From Bacteroides faecium (GTDB lineage: Bacteria; Bacteroidota; Bacteroidia; Bacteroidales; Bacteroidaceae), in the NCBI RefSeq assembly GCF_012113595.1, contig NZ_CP050831.1, positions 6,200,001-6,264,000 on the forward strand: 64,000 nucleotides of DNA, read 5' to 3'. Position numbers and translations under genes: made by a program. The stretch's first letter is position 1; every line of letters starts with the position of its first letter. A model generated the notes under the pieces. The model searched no databases and was not told the DNA's origin. It saw only the letters and a program-made list of their open reading frames with translations. Positions 53,694-62,465 of the stretch are shown piece after piece.

Positions 53694-56600
53694 ATGAAGA
53701 AGAATCTAATCCTATTGTGTAGTCTGCTGGCTAGTTTTACCTTACAGCCCATACAGACGAATGCACAAACAGTGACTAACGGACAAAAGTTACTTTATCC
53801 CTATCCTTTTGCCCCCAGCGAAGGTTTGGTGAATAAAACCGAGAAAGAACATCGCCAAGAGATTTGCCTGAACGGCTACTGGGATTTCCAACCCGTCGCT
53901 TTGCCGAAGGACTACAAACAAGGGAAAGGAACAGCTCCCGAATTGCCACTCCCGAAAGACGGTAGTAATTGGAGTGCGACACGTATCAAAATACCTTCTC
54001 CATGGAATATCAATTCTTTCGGTTATCGTGATTTAGAAGGTCCCGACCACCGCAACTATCCTTCTTATCCCAAAGAATGGGAACAAGTAAAAATGGCATG
54101 GATGAAAAAGAACATCACCATCCCCGCCAACTGGACAGGTCAGCAAATCAAACTTCACTTTGAAGCCGTCGCAGGATATTCCGAAGTCTATGTCAACAAG
54201 AAAAAGTTAGGCGAGAATTTCGATTTGTTCCTGCCTTTCAGCTTCGACATCACAGATAAAGTGACTCCCGGTGAAACCGTGGAAGTACTCGTAGGAGTAC
54301 GCAGCCAGTCCTTATTTGAAGATAACTCGACTATCGGACGCCGTATCGTACCAGGTGGCTCCATGTGGGGGTATCATATCAACGGTATCTGGCAAGATGT
54401 ATATCTGTTGGCCTTGCCCAAAATACATATAGAAGATGTATATGTGAAACCGCTGGTTTCCAAGAATACATTGGAAATAGAAGTAACCCTGGAGAATAAA
54501 ACCGCCCAGAAAGCCAACATACAACTGCAAGGCAATGTAAAAGAATGGATAAACTGTGCCGGAACGGACATTAATTCCGCTCCCGTTCCTGCCTGGACAT
54601 TAGGCACGGAAGCGTTACAGGTAACTCCGCTCAAAGTTTCGCTGGCTGCCAATGAAAAACAGAAAGTCACCTTACAAATAGCTGTCGGCAAGAATACGCT
54701 CCAATACTGGACTCCCGAACAACCGAACCTGTATGCCTTATTACTTTCCATAAAAGACAAAAAACAGACTGTCGATACCAAATACGAACGCTTCGGCTGG
54801 CGTGAATGGACATTACAAGGAACTACACAATGTCTGAACGGCGAACCTTATACATTGCATGGAGACTCCTGGCACTTTATGGGTATCCCGCAAATGACAC
54901 GCCGCTATGCGTGGGCATGGTTTACTGCCATTAAGGGCATGAACGGAAACGCAGTCCGCCCGCACGCACAGGTCTATCCCCGCTTCTATATGGATATGGC
55001 CGACGAAATGGGTATCTGCGTACTGAATGAAACCGCCAACTGGGCGAGCGACGGTGGCCCGAAACTGGATTCGGAACACTTTTGGGAATCATCAAAAGAA
55101 CATCTGAAACGTTTTGTCTTGCGTGACCGCAACCATGCTTCCGTCTTCGGATGGAGTATCAGCAACGAGAACAAACCCGTTATCCTGCATGTATATAACC
55201 GTCCCGAACTGATGCCCACCCAACAAAAGGCATGGGAAGAATGGCGCGACATCGTACGCCTGTACGACCCTACCCGTCCCTGGATTTCATCTGACGGTGA
55301 AGACGACGGCAACGGCATACTACCTGTAACCGTCGGGCACTATGGAGACATCAACTCCATGAAAAACTGGATTAACATCGGAAAGCCTTGGGGTATCGGT
55401 GAACACAGCATGGCTTACTACGGTACACCTGAACAAGTATCCAAATACAATGGAGAACGTGCTTACGAATCACAGGAAGGACGTATGGAAGGACTGGCAA
55501 ACGAGTGTTACAACCTGATAGCCAACCAACGCCGGATGGGTGCTTCATACAGTACTGTCTTCAATATGGCATGGTATGCACTGAAACCGCTCCCACTCGG
55601 CAAGAGAGATGTAACGAAAACGCCTTCCGTGACGGAAGACGGCGTATTCTTCGGTGAATACCAGGAAGGAGTTCCGGGTGTACAACCCGAACGCGTAGGC
55701 CCTTATTGCACGACGTTCAATCCCGGTTACGACCCAACCTTGCCACTCTATCAGGAATGGCCAATGTATAGCGCCCTACGTGCCGCCAATGCTCCGGGAG
55801 AACCGGCATGGTCACCTTACGCCACAATCGACAAAGAACAATACAAGGCCCACGAAGCCACAAATACAGTCAGAAATTATAAGGAAGTAGTATTTATCGG
55901 CAATCCGGACAGCAAAGTAAAACAACTGATGGACGCACAGGGAGTAACATTCGCTTCAAAAATAACCACTCCTTCCTCACTGCTTTATATCATAGACGGT
56001 ACCCGCGCATTAGATGCCGCCACCCAAAAAGAACTGCAAAAGCAGCTTGCCAAAGGCGCAGATGCATGGATTTGGGGAATTACACCGGAAACCGTAGGAA
56101 GATACAACGAGATTCTGCCGCTTCCGGTAGCCTTAGACCCGCTGAAACGTTCTTCTTTCCTACCTGTGCAGAAAGCATGGATGTATGGACTCAACAACTC
56201 CGACTTCTATTTCTGTGAACTTCAAAAGGCGGATGCTTCCAACTATTCACTGAAAGGCGCATTCGTAGAAGAAGGCGATGTCCTACTGAACGCCTGCAAA
56301 ACAGACTGGCGCAAGTGGAACAAACGACCGGAAGAAATCAAGACAGCCGGAACAATCCGCAGTGAATACGAATGTACGTCCGCCACTCCGGTGTTTGTCA
56401 AATACCGGGAAGGGGCTTCCACTTACTATTTAAATACACTAACCGAGTTCGCCAATTCGGAAAAAGGATACAACACATTGAGCACTATCTTGAAGAATGC
56501 AGGAATCCAATCCCAAAAGCCGGAAATTGACATCAACGAAGTCTTTTTCCTGCGCGACGAGCAGATGAACTTCCCGGTAGCCACTAAAGATAAATTCGTG

Positions 56601-56936
56601 AAGGAGAATGACAGCCGGACATTGGAATTTTATGTATTCAGCCCGCGTCCCCTGGATGACCTGTTGATAGAGCCTAATATGCCAAAACTCTCCCTGATGT
56701 TGAAAGCGAAGAAACGCGAACTGCTCATTAATGACAAACCTTATACAAGTGTATCGCACGACGGGCGGAATGAAATAATCTATAAAGAGCTTCCTCTATT
56801 GCAAGGCTGGAACAAGTTAGTCATTAAAATAGGAGAAGGCGACCGGAACGACTTTACCGGATTCTTCAAATGTGACAACAAACAGGATTTTCTTCCGACT
56901 TTAAAAGCTGCCTTCATCAACCCGGAAGCCAAATAA
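53694..56936 (+). CDS. GH2-family glycoside hydrolase, exported
   Basis: A 1080-residue exported enzyme (signal LILLCSLLASFTLQPIQTNA). Order: N-terminal sugar-binding jelly roll (about 55-250, QEICLNGYWDFQPVALPKD and YSEVYVNKKKLGENFD), immunoglobulin-like domain (about 255-370), TIM barrel from about 375 (CLNGEPYTLHGDSWHFMGIP, with acid/base glutamate in SVFGWSISNENKPVIL) and a long C-terminal extension with further beta domains. A possible nucleophile is in PWGIGEHSMAYYG. GH2 covers galactosidases, mannosidases and glucuronidases; specificity is open. GH92 follows after 36 bp, so they are probably co-transcribed. Confidence 0.88.
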   Translation: MKKNLILLCSLLASFTLQPIQTNAQTVTNGQKLLYPYPFAPSEGLVNKTEKEHRQEICLNGYWDFQPVALPKDYKQGKGTAPELPLPKDGSNWSATRIKIPSPWNINSFGYRDLEGPDHRNYPSYPKEWEQVKMAWMKKNITIPANWTGQQIKLHFEAVAGYSEVYVNKKKLGENFDLFLPFSFDITDKVTPGETVEVLVGVRSQSLFEDNSTIGRRIVPGGSMWGYHINGIWQDVYLLALPKIHIEDVYVKPLVSKNTLEIEVTLENKTAQKANIQLQGNVKEWINCAGTDINSAPVPAWTLGTEALQVTPLKVSLAANEKQKVTLQIAVGKNTLQYWTPEQPNLYALLLSIKDKKQTVDTKYERFGWREWTLQGTTQCLNGEPYTLHGDSWHFMGIPQMTRRYAWAWFTAIKGMNGNAVRPHAQVYPRFYMDMADEMGICVLNETANWASDGGPKLDSEHFWESSKEHLKRFVLRDRNHASVFGWSISNENKPVILHVYNRPELMPTQQKAWEEWRDIVRLYDPTRPWISSDGEDDGNGILPVTVGHYGDINSMKNWINIGKPWGIGEHSMAYYGTPEQVSKYNGERAYESQEGRMEGLANECYNLIANQRRMGASYSTVFNMAWYALKPLPLGKRDVTKTPSVTEDGVFFGEYQEGVPGVQPERVGPYCTTFNPGYDPTLPLYQEWPMYSALRAANAPGEPAWSPYATIDKEQYKAHEATNTVRNYKEVVFIGNPDSKVKQLMDAQGVTFASKITTPSSLLYIIDGTRALDAATQKELQKQLAKGADAWIWGITPETVGRYNEILPLPVALDPLKRSSFLPVQKAWMYGLNNSDFYFCELQKADASNYSLKGAFVEEGDVLLNACKTDWRKWNKRPEEIKTAGTIRSEYECTSATPVFVKYREGASTYYLNTLTEFANSEKGYNTLSTILKNAGIQSQKPEIDINEVFFLRDEQMNFPVATKDKFVKENDSRTLEFYVFSPRPLDDLLIEPNMPKLSLMLKAKKRELLINDKPYTSVSHDGRNEIIYKELPLLQGWNKLVIKIGEGDRNDFTGFFKCDNKQDFLPTLKAAFINPEAK

Positions 56937-56972
56937 AATAGGATTAGAAACAACTAAAAATAAAAAGCAACC

Positions 56973-59234
56973 ATGAGAATTACACATTTCTTCGCTGCCG
57001 CAACAATCGTTGCCATATTAAGCGGATGCAATGGCGGACAGTCGCAGAGCTCCAACAAGGAGCCTGTCGACTATGTCAATCCGTACATAGGTAATATCAG
57101 CCATCTGCTGGTTCCTACATTCCCTACCATCCAACTGCCGAACAGCATGCTCCGCATCTATCCCGAACGTGTCGACTATACAACCGAGTTGTTAAACGGA
57201 CTGCCTTTGATTGTCACCAACCACCGCGAACGTTCCGCGTTCAACCTCAGTCCCTATCAGGGAACGAAGCTCCGCCCCATCATCACTTACAACTATGATA
57301 ACGAGCGTCTCACCCCTTACTCATACGAAGTAGACCTGGACGACAACCGCATGAAAGCGGAATATGCCCTTTCCCACCAATCCGCCCTTTACCGGATAAC
57401 CTTTGAAGCGGACAAACCTGCCTATATCATTGTCAACTCCCGCAATGGCTCTATCCATGTAGGTGAGAACTTTATCAGCGGACATCAGCAACTGAGCGAC
57501 AACACCAATGTATATGTATATATCGAGCCACAAGAAAAACCGATAAGTACAGGTATCCTGAACGACGGTGTCATCGAAGCCAGCAAAGACAATGCAGAAG
57601 GCATAAACGCTTGTGCAGCATGGCGTTTCGCCGACGGAACAACGACAGTCAACCTTCGCTATGGCATCTCTTTCATCAGCGAAGAACAGGCAGAAAAGAA
57701 CATGCGCAACGAACTGAAAGACTACAATATAAAGAACCTGGCAAAAGCCGGACGCCAACTATGGAACGAAACCCTGGGACGCATCAAGGTGGAAGGCGGT
57801 ACGGAAGACGACAAGACCGTATTATATTCCTCGTTCTACCGTACTTTCGAACGTCCTATCTGCATGAGTGAAGCCGGCGGCCGTTACTTCAGCGCCTTCG
57901 ACGGTAAAGTACACGATGACAACGGCACTCCTTTCTACAACGATGACTGGATTTGGGATACCTACCGCGCCGCCCACCCGCTCCGTACATTGATTGACCA
58001 GAAGAAAGAAGAGGACATCATCGCTTCCTTCCTATTGATGGCGGAACAAATGGGAACGATGTGGATGCCTACCTTCCCCGAAGTAACGGGTGACTCACGC
58101 CGCATGAACTCCAACCATGCCGTCGCCACCATAGCCGATGCCCTTGCCAAAGGATTGAACTTGGATGCGGCAAAAGCCTACGAAGCCTGCCGGAAAGGAA
58201 TTGAAGAAAAAACCCTTGCCCCCTGGTCGGGAGCCGCCGCCGGATGGCTGGATGAATTCTACCGAAACAACGGATATATCCCCGCCCTTCGCCCGGACGA
58301 AAAAGAAACCGACCCGAACGTGCATCCTTTTGAAAAGCGTCAGCCCGTCGCCGTCACTTTGGGAACCAGCTACGACCAATGGTGTCTTTCACGCATCGCG
58401 GATGCATTAGGCAAAAAAGACGAAGCCGTCCACTACCTGCAATGCTCTTACAACTACCGGAATATCTTCAATAAAGAAACAAGTTTCTTCCACCCGAAAG
58501 ACAAGGAAGGCAACTGGATTACTCCATTCGACTACCGTTACTCAGGCGGTATGGGCGCCCGTGAATACTACGGAGAGAACAACGGCTGGGTATATCGTTG
58601 GGACGTCCCCCACAACGTAGCCGACCTCATCAACCTTATGGGCGGAAAAGAACAGTTCATCGCCAACCTCGACCGCACTTTCAGCGAACCGTTGGGGCGC
58701 AGCAAATATGAATTCTATTCAAAACTCCCCGACCACACAGGCAACGTCGGACAGTTTTCCATGGCAAACGAACCGTCATTGCACGTACCTTATCTCTACA
58801 ACTACGCAGGGCAGCCTTGGAAAACCCAGAAACGTATCCGCCAAATGCTGAAAACCTGGTTTCGCAATGACCTTATGGGAATGCCGGGAGACGAAGACGG
58901 CGGTGGTATGACTTCATTTGTAGTTTTCTCCTCACTGGGCTTCTACCCTGTCACTCCGGGAATGCCCGCCTACAATATCGGGAGTCCTCTTTTCACCAAT
59001 GCAAAGGTGACCCTCAGCAACGGTTCCGTATTTGAAATCGAGGCTCCGGACGCTTCCGAAGAAAATAAATATATCCAGTCGGCTACACTGAACGGTCAGG
59101 AATGGAAGAAACCTTGGTTTAGCCACGATGATTTGAAAAACGGTGGAAAGTTAGTATTGAAAATGGGCAACAAACCGAATAAGGCATGGGGCAGCGGAAT
59201 AAATGACGCTCCGCCCTCAGCGGACAGTAAATAA
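56973..59234 (+). CDS. GH92-family alpha-mannosidase-like lipoprotein
   Basis: A 753-residue lipoprotein (IVAILSGC, then NGGQSQ). GH92 hallmarks: DYVNPYIGNIS at the start, WDTYRAAHPL, GQFSMANEPSLHVPYLYNYA with the acid glutamate, and MPGDEDGGGMTSFVVFSSLG with the calcium/base acidic cluster near residue 630. The family consists of calcium-dependent exo-alpha-mannosidases. The N-terminal glycine-rich DIGTGG-like segment usual near the start is replaced by NISHLLVPTFPTIQLPNSML, so specificity may differ from the common N-glycan enzymes. Confidence 0.88.
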   Translation: MRITHFFAAATIVAILSGCNGGQSQSSNKEPVDYVNPYIGNISHLLVPTFPTIQLPNSMLRIYPERVDYTTELLNGLPLIVTNHRERSAFNLSPYQGTKLRPIITYNYDNERLTPYSYEVDLDDNRMKAEYALSHQSALYRITFEADKPAYIIVNSRNGSIHVGENFISGHQQLSDNTNVYVYIEPQEKPISTGILNDGVIEASKDNAEGINACAAWRFADGTTTVNLRYGISFISEEQAEKNMRNELKDYNIKNLAKAGRQLWNETLGRIKVEGGTEDDKTVLYSSFYRTFERPICMSEAGGRYFSAFDGKVHDDNGTPFYNDDWIWDTYRAAHPLRTLIDQKKEEDIIASFLLMAEQMGTMWMPTFPEVTGDSRRMNSNHAVATIADALAKGLNLDAAKAYEACRKGIEEKTLAPWSGAAAGWLDEFYRNNGYIPALRPDEKETDPNVHPFEKRQPVAVTLGTSYDQWCLSRIADALGKKDEAVHYLQCSYNYRNIFNKETSFFHPKDKEGNWITPFDYRYSGGMGAREYYGENNGWVYRWDVPHNVADLINLMGGKEQFIANLDRTFSEPLGRSKYEFYSKLPDHTGNVGQFSMANEPSLHVPYLYNYAGQPWKTQKRIRQMLKTWFRNDLMGMPGDEDGGGMTSFVVFSSLGFYPVTPGMPAYNIGSPLFTNAKVTLSNGSVFEIEAPDASEENKYIQSATLNGQEWKKPWFSHDDLKNGGKLVLKMGNKPNKAWGSGINDAPPSADSK

Positions 59235-59250
59235 GCTACCACCAGTTTAT

Positions 59251-59309
59251 ATGAAGATGTCGCAAAATAGAATTTTCATTTCCCGCATTCTATTTTGGGA
59301 CATCTTCAT
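59251..59309. terminator. Long terminator hairpin after GH92
   Basis: An 11-bp outer stem (59251-59261 with 59299-59309) and a 10-bp inner stem (AAAATAGAAT 59264-59273 with ATTCTATTTT 59287-59296), followed by a T-rich tract. Confidence 0.8.
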
Positions 59310-59409
59310 TTTTCATAAAACGTATGATAGATAGTAATACCGAATATCTGTTTCAAAGTATTGCCCCACAAATAACTCCCATTTCTTGGGTATATCATAC
59401 AGTTTTTTG

Positions 59410-59417
59410 TATTTTTG
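59410..59417 (+). promoter_or_regulatory. -7 element for kelch/SARP regulator
   Basis: TATTTTTG, with TTG 21 nt upstream (59386-59388). It overlaps the alternative TTG start at 59415 and so supports the ATG at 59436. Confidence 0.6.
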
Positions 59418-59435
59418 CACTATAAACAGAGTACT

Positions 59436-62018
59436 ATGAAATATCAACTGCAAATTTTGCTCTTCGTCCTGCTTTGCACGGTAGGTAAAGTGGACGCATC
59501 TTCTTTGTATGATTATGGTCTTTCTCTCAAATCCCATACAGTGCCGGGAGTAGAGAGAACCACCTTGTACTTGGATGATAACCAACCTTTCTCTATAAAA
59601 AACGATTTCATCATTTCATTCCAAATGTATGTACGAGCCGGTGAACCCGACTTCGGTTCCATTCTCCATCTGCATACAAATACGAACCAGTTTATTCGTT
59701 TTTCATTTGTCGCCGGTGAAGAAAGGCATTTCCCGGCATTGGTGCTCAATGAAGGTATCGTAAACATAAACAGTCCCATAGAACGTGAAAAATGGCTGGA
59801 TGTCTCTTTGCATCTGCGCCTGAAAGACAACGTTATCGAGGTAGATTACGACAACAAGAAAATATCCGCCATGGCTCCCCTGCAAGGAGTGAAAAGCTTA
59901 ACGGCTTCATTCGGACAGATGCAACAATACCTGGCAGACGTGGCTCCTATCGACTTGAGAAACATAACCATCACACAAGATGGAAAACAGATACACGAAT
60001 GGAAACTGTGGAAACACAATGACGATGTATGCTATGATGAAATAGAAGAGGCTGTGGCACGCGCTGTCCATCCTTTATGGCTGATAGACAATCATATCGA
60101 ATGGAAACTTATCCACCAGGCTAAAATTCCGGGAAAACTGAACATAGCCTTTAACGTCCGCGAAGCCTTATTTTATCTGGTCAAATCCCAGTCGATTGAC
60201 ATTTTAGACGAAAACGGAGTCCATCAAAAGGAAGTAACTATACGTGGCGGCTATCCGGCTGTCGAGTCTCCCAACCATCTTATATACGATACGTTAAGCA
60301 ACCGGTTAGTCTCTTATTTCCCGAAAAAAGGCACAATTTCCAGCTTTTCGTTCGATACGGAGAAATGGAGCAATGAGGTACGCAATACGGAAGAAGCCTC
60401 TAACTACAACCATGCCAGGGCATTTAATCCGGCAGACTCTTCTTTCTACTTCTTCGGCGGCTATGGTTTCTACCAATACCGCAATGACCTCTATCGGATG
60501 AAGTCCGGCAGTGGCAAAGTAGAACAGATAGAATACGAACGCCCCCTCTATCCCCGCTACTCAGCAGCTATGGCGGTGGTTGGCGATGAACTGTATATCT
60601 TTGGCGGCAGAGGAAACAAGTACGGCAAGCAGGAACTAAGCACTCACTACTATTGGGGCTTATGTGCCATCAATCTGAAAACCAAGCAATCACGTATCGT
60701 CTGGCAAAAAGACAAGCCCAAAGCGGACGGCACAATTATGGCCTCATCCATGTATTTCGAACCATCGGACAGTACCTTCTATGCCGTCTCGACAAATAAA
60801 GGGGGCGTATTGTGGAAGATTTCGATGAAAGACTCCGTCTACACGGAAGTCTCCAAGCCCATTTATAACGAATCGACCTATCAAGACTGTGATTTCAGCC
60901 TTTATACCTCTCCGTCGCACGGAAAACTGTTCCTGGTATTAGATAAGATACTAAGCAACCATACTCACGATGTAGCTATCTATTCCATCAATATGCCACT
61001 CGTGAACGAAATGGATATCCGGCAGTCCACGGCTGAAGAGGATACCGGCAGTTGTTGGTATATCTACGTCATCGGTATCATCCTGCTTGTCTTAGGTGGT
61101 TTCGTATTCTACCGCTTGAAATGCAAGAACAAGAAGGAAGAAGCACCTGCCCCCAAGAAAGTCGCAGAAAATCCAGCTATGACAGAAACCGGAAATACCC
61201 AAAAACAACCGGAACCAACAGAGTACAAGGCGGCATCGAGAAGAGAAATAATGCAAGACACGGAGCCCGTTTTCACTGAAACGATGAACTATTACGACCG
61301 TAGCCGTGCGTCAATTTCTTTACTGGGCTGTTTCAACGTACGCGATAAAGATGGGAATGACATCACTTCCAACTTCACCCCCCGCTTGAAACATATGCTT
61401 ATCCTGCTGATACTCCATACAGAGAAAAATTCCCAGGGCATTTTAGCATCCAAGACAACGGAAATACTATGGCCGGACAAGGAAGAAACAGCCGCCCGCA
61501 ATAACCGTAACGTAAACCTGCGCAAGCTACGGGTACTCTTGGAAAGCATCGGAGACATGGAAGTAATGATAGAAAACAATTTCCTGCGCATCAAATGGGG
61601 AACAGACGTTTTCTGTGATTACCACACCCTGATTGCCTGTACCAAACAATTCGAGCAGGAGAAAAGTGAAGAACTATTGAACCGAATCCTGGAATTACTA
61701 TTATACGGCCCCTTACTCCCCAATACGATTCTTGATTGGCTGGACGACTTTAAGGACGATTATTCCAGTTATTCCATCGACTTATTGAAGAACCTGCTGG
61801 ACATTGAAATCAGCCGGAACCATCAGGATATGATTATCCGCCTTGCCGACATCATGTTCCTGCACGACCCACTGAATGAAGAAGCATTGGCAGCCAAGTG
61901 TTCCGTACTGGTCGCACAGGGAAAGAAAGGTATTGCCCGAAACCTGTACGACCGCTTCTGCAAAGAGTATCACGACTCCATGGGTGAAACTTATAAAGTC
62001 CCATTTGGCGATTTATAA
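59436..62018 (+). CDS. Membrane-spanning regulator: periplasmic LamG/kelch sensor plus cytoplasmic SARP-type DNA-binding domain
   Basis: About 860 residues from the ATG at 59436. Signal/anchor QLQILLFVLLCTVGKVDA. Residues about 20-195 look like a concanavalin/LamG fold (NDFIISFQMYVRAGEPDFGS). About 240-520 is a kelch-type propeller (NHARAFNPADSSFYFFGGYG, YPRYSAAMAVVGDELYIFGG). A single membrane helix lies at about 538-560 (WYIYVIGIILLVLGGFVFY). The cytoplasmic part has a winged-helix domain (SISLLGCFNVRDKDGNDITS, KTTEILWPDKEETAARNNRN, VNLRKLRVLLESIG; about 620-715) and a TPR-like BTAD domain to the end, as in SARP/AfsR regulators. A one-protein signal path from periplasm to DNA is inferred. 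It sits directly upstream of a SusC-like gene, probably its target. Confidence 0.85.
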   Translation: MKYQLQILLFVLLCTVGKVDASSLYDYGLSLKSHTVPGVERTTLYLDDNQPFSIKNDFIISFQMYVRAGEPDFGSILHLHTNTNQFIRFSFVAGEERHFPALVLNEGIVNINSPIEREKWLDVSLHLRLKDNVIEVDYDNKKISAMAPLQGVKSLTASFGQMQQYLADVAPIDLRNITITQDGKQIHEWKLWKHNDDVCYDEIEEAVARAVHPLWLIDNHIEWKLIHQAKIPGKLNIAFNVREALFYLVKSQSIDILDENGVHQKEVTIRGGYPAVESPNHLIYDTLSNRLVSYFPKKGTISSFSFDTEKWSNEVRNTEEASNYNHARAFNPADSSFYFFGGYGFYQYRNDLYRMKSGSGKVEQIEYERPLYPRYSAAMAVVGDELYIFGGRGNKYGKQELSTHYYWGLCAINLKTKQSRIVWQKDKPKADGTIMASSMYFEPSDSTFYAVSTNKGGVLWKISMKDSVYTEVSKPIYNESTYQDCDFSLYTSPSHGKLFLVLDKILSNHTHDVAIYSINMPLVNEMDIRQSTAEEDTGSCWYIYVIGIILLVLGGFVFYRLKCKNKKEEAPAPKKVAENPAMTETGNTQKQPEPTEYKAASRREIMQDTEPVFTETMNYYDRSRASISLLGCFNVRDKDGNDITSNFTPRLKHMLILLILHTEKNSQGILASKTTEILWPDKEETAARNNRNVNLRKLRVLLESIGDMEVMIENNFLRIKWGTDVFCDYHTLIACTKQFEQEKSEELLNRILELLLYGPLLPNTILDWLDDFKDDYSSYSIDLLKNLLDIEISRNHQDMIIRLADIMFLHDPLNEEALAAKCSVLVAQGKKGIARNLYDRFCKEYHDSMGETYKVPFGDL

Positions 62019-62465
62019 CCCGACGACAAGTTATTTTAGCATTAATTTTTCCATAAACATTCTCCCCTTCCCCCTAAACCATCGAAATATATCAAGATTT
62101 AGGGAAAAGGGGAGTTCCATTTCATACACTCCACATCACAAACCTGAATAATTCCAGAGATATTTCTCCATATACATAACTTTATTTTCATTCAATACAA
62201 GGAAAAAGCACCTATCTGTGAAGGATTATAAGAAAAAAAAGACTTAATTCACATTTAATTGTTTTTTAATTCCCAATTAATCGCAAACACCCCTCTTTTT
62301 TTATTGATTAACAGTTCTTTTGCTGAAAAATTAATCTTAAAAACATAACGTATTATGAAAGAAGAAAGGACACCTTAATCTAATTCGAATGACGAAGCCT
62401 ATAAGGAAACAAGCTTCTCTCATCCGATTAATTCTTAAATTTAGTGATTATTCATAAATAAATTC
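62019..62465. other. 447-bp region between regulator and SusC-like gene
   Basis: Holds a strong stem-loop (62062-62114) and an AT-rich stretch. Two short frames are present: 62355-62378 (7 codons) and 62389-62457 (22 codons), the latter ending 8 bp before the SusC start. No clear TAnnTTTG element was found, so the promoter is probably activator-dependent. Confidence 0.65.
62062..62114. terminator. GC-rich hairpin after the regulator gene
   Basis: CTCCCCTT (62062-62069) pairs with AAGGGGAG (62107-62114), and CCCTAAA (62072-62078) with TTTAGGG (62098-62104), separated by a 2-nt mismatch; the loop is 19 nt. The T tract after it is poor. Confidence 0.6.
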
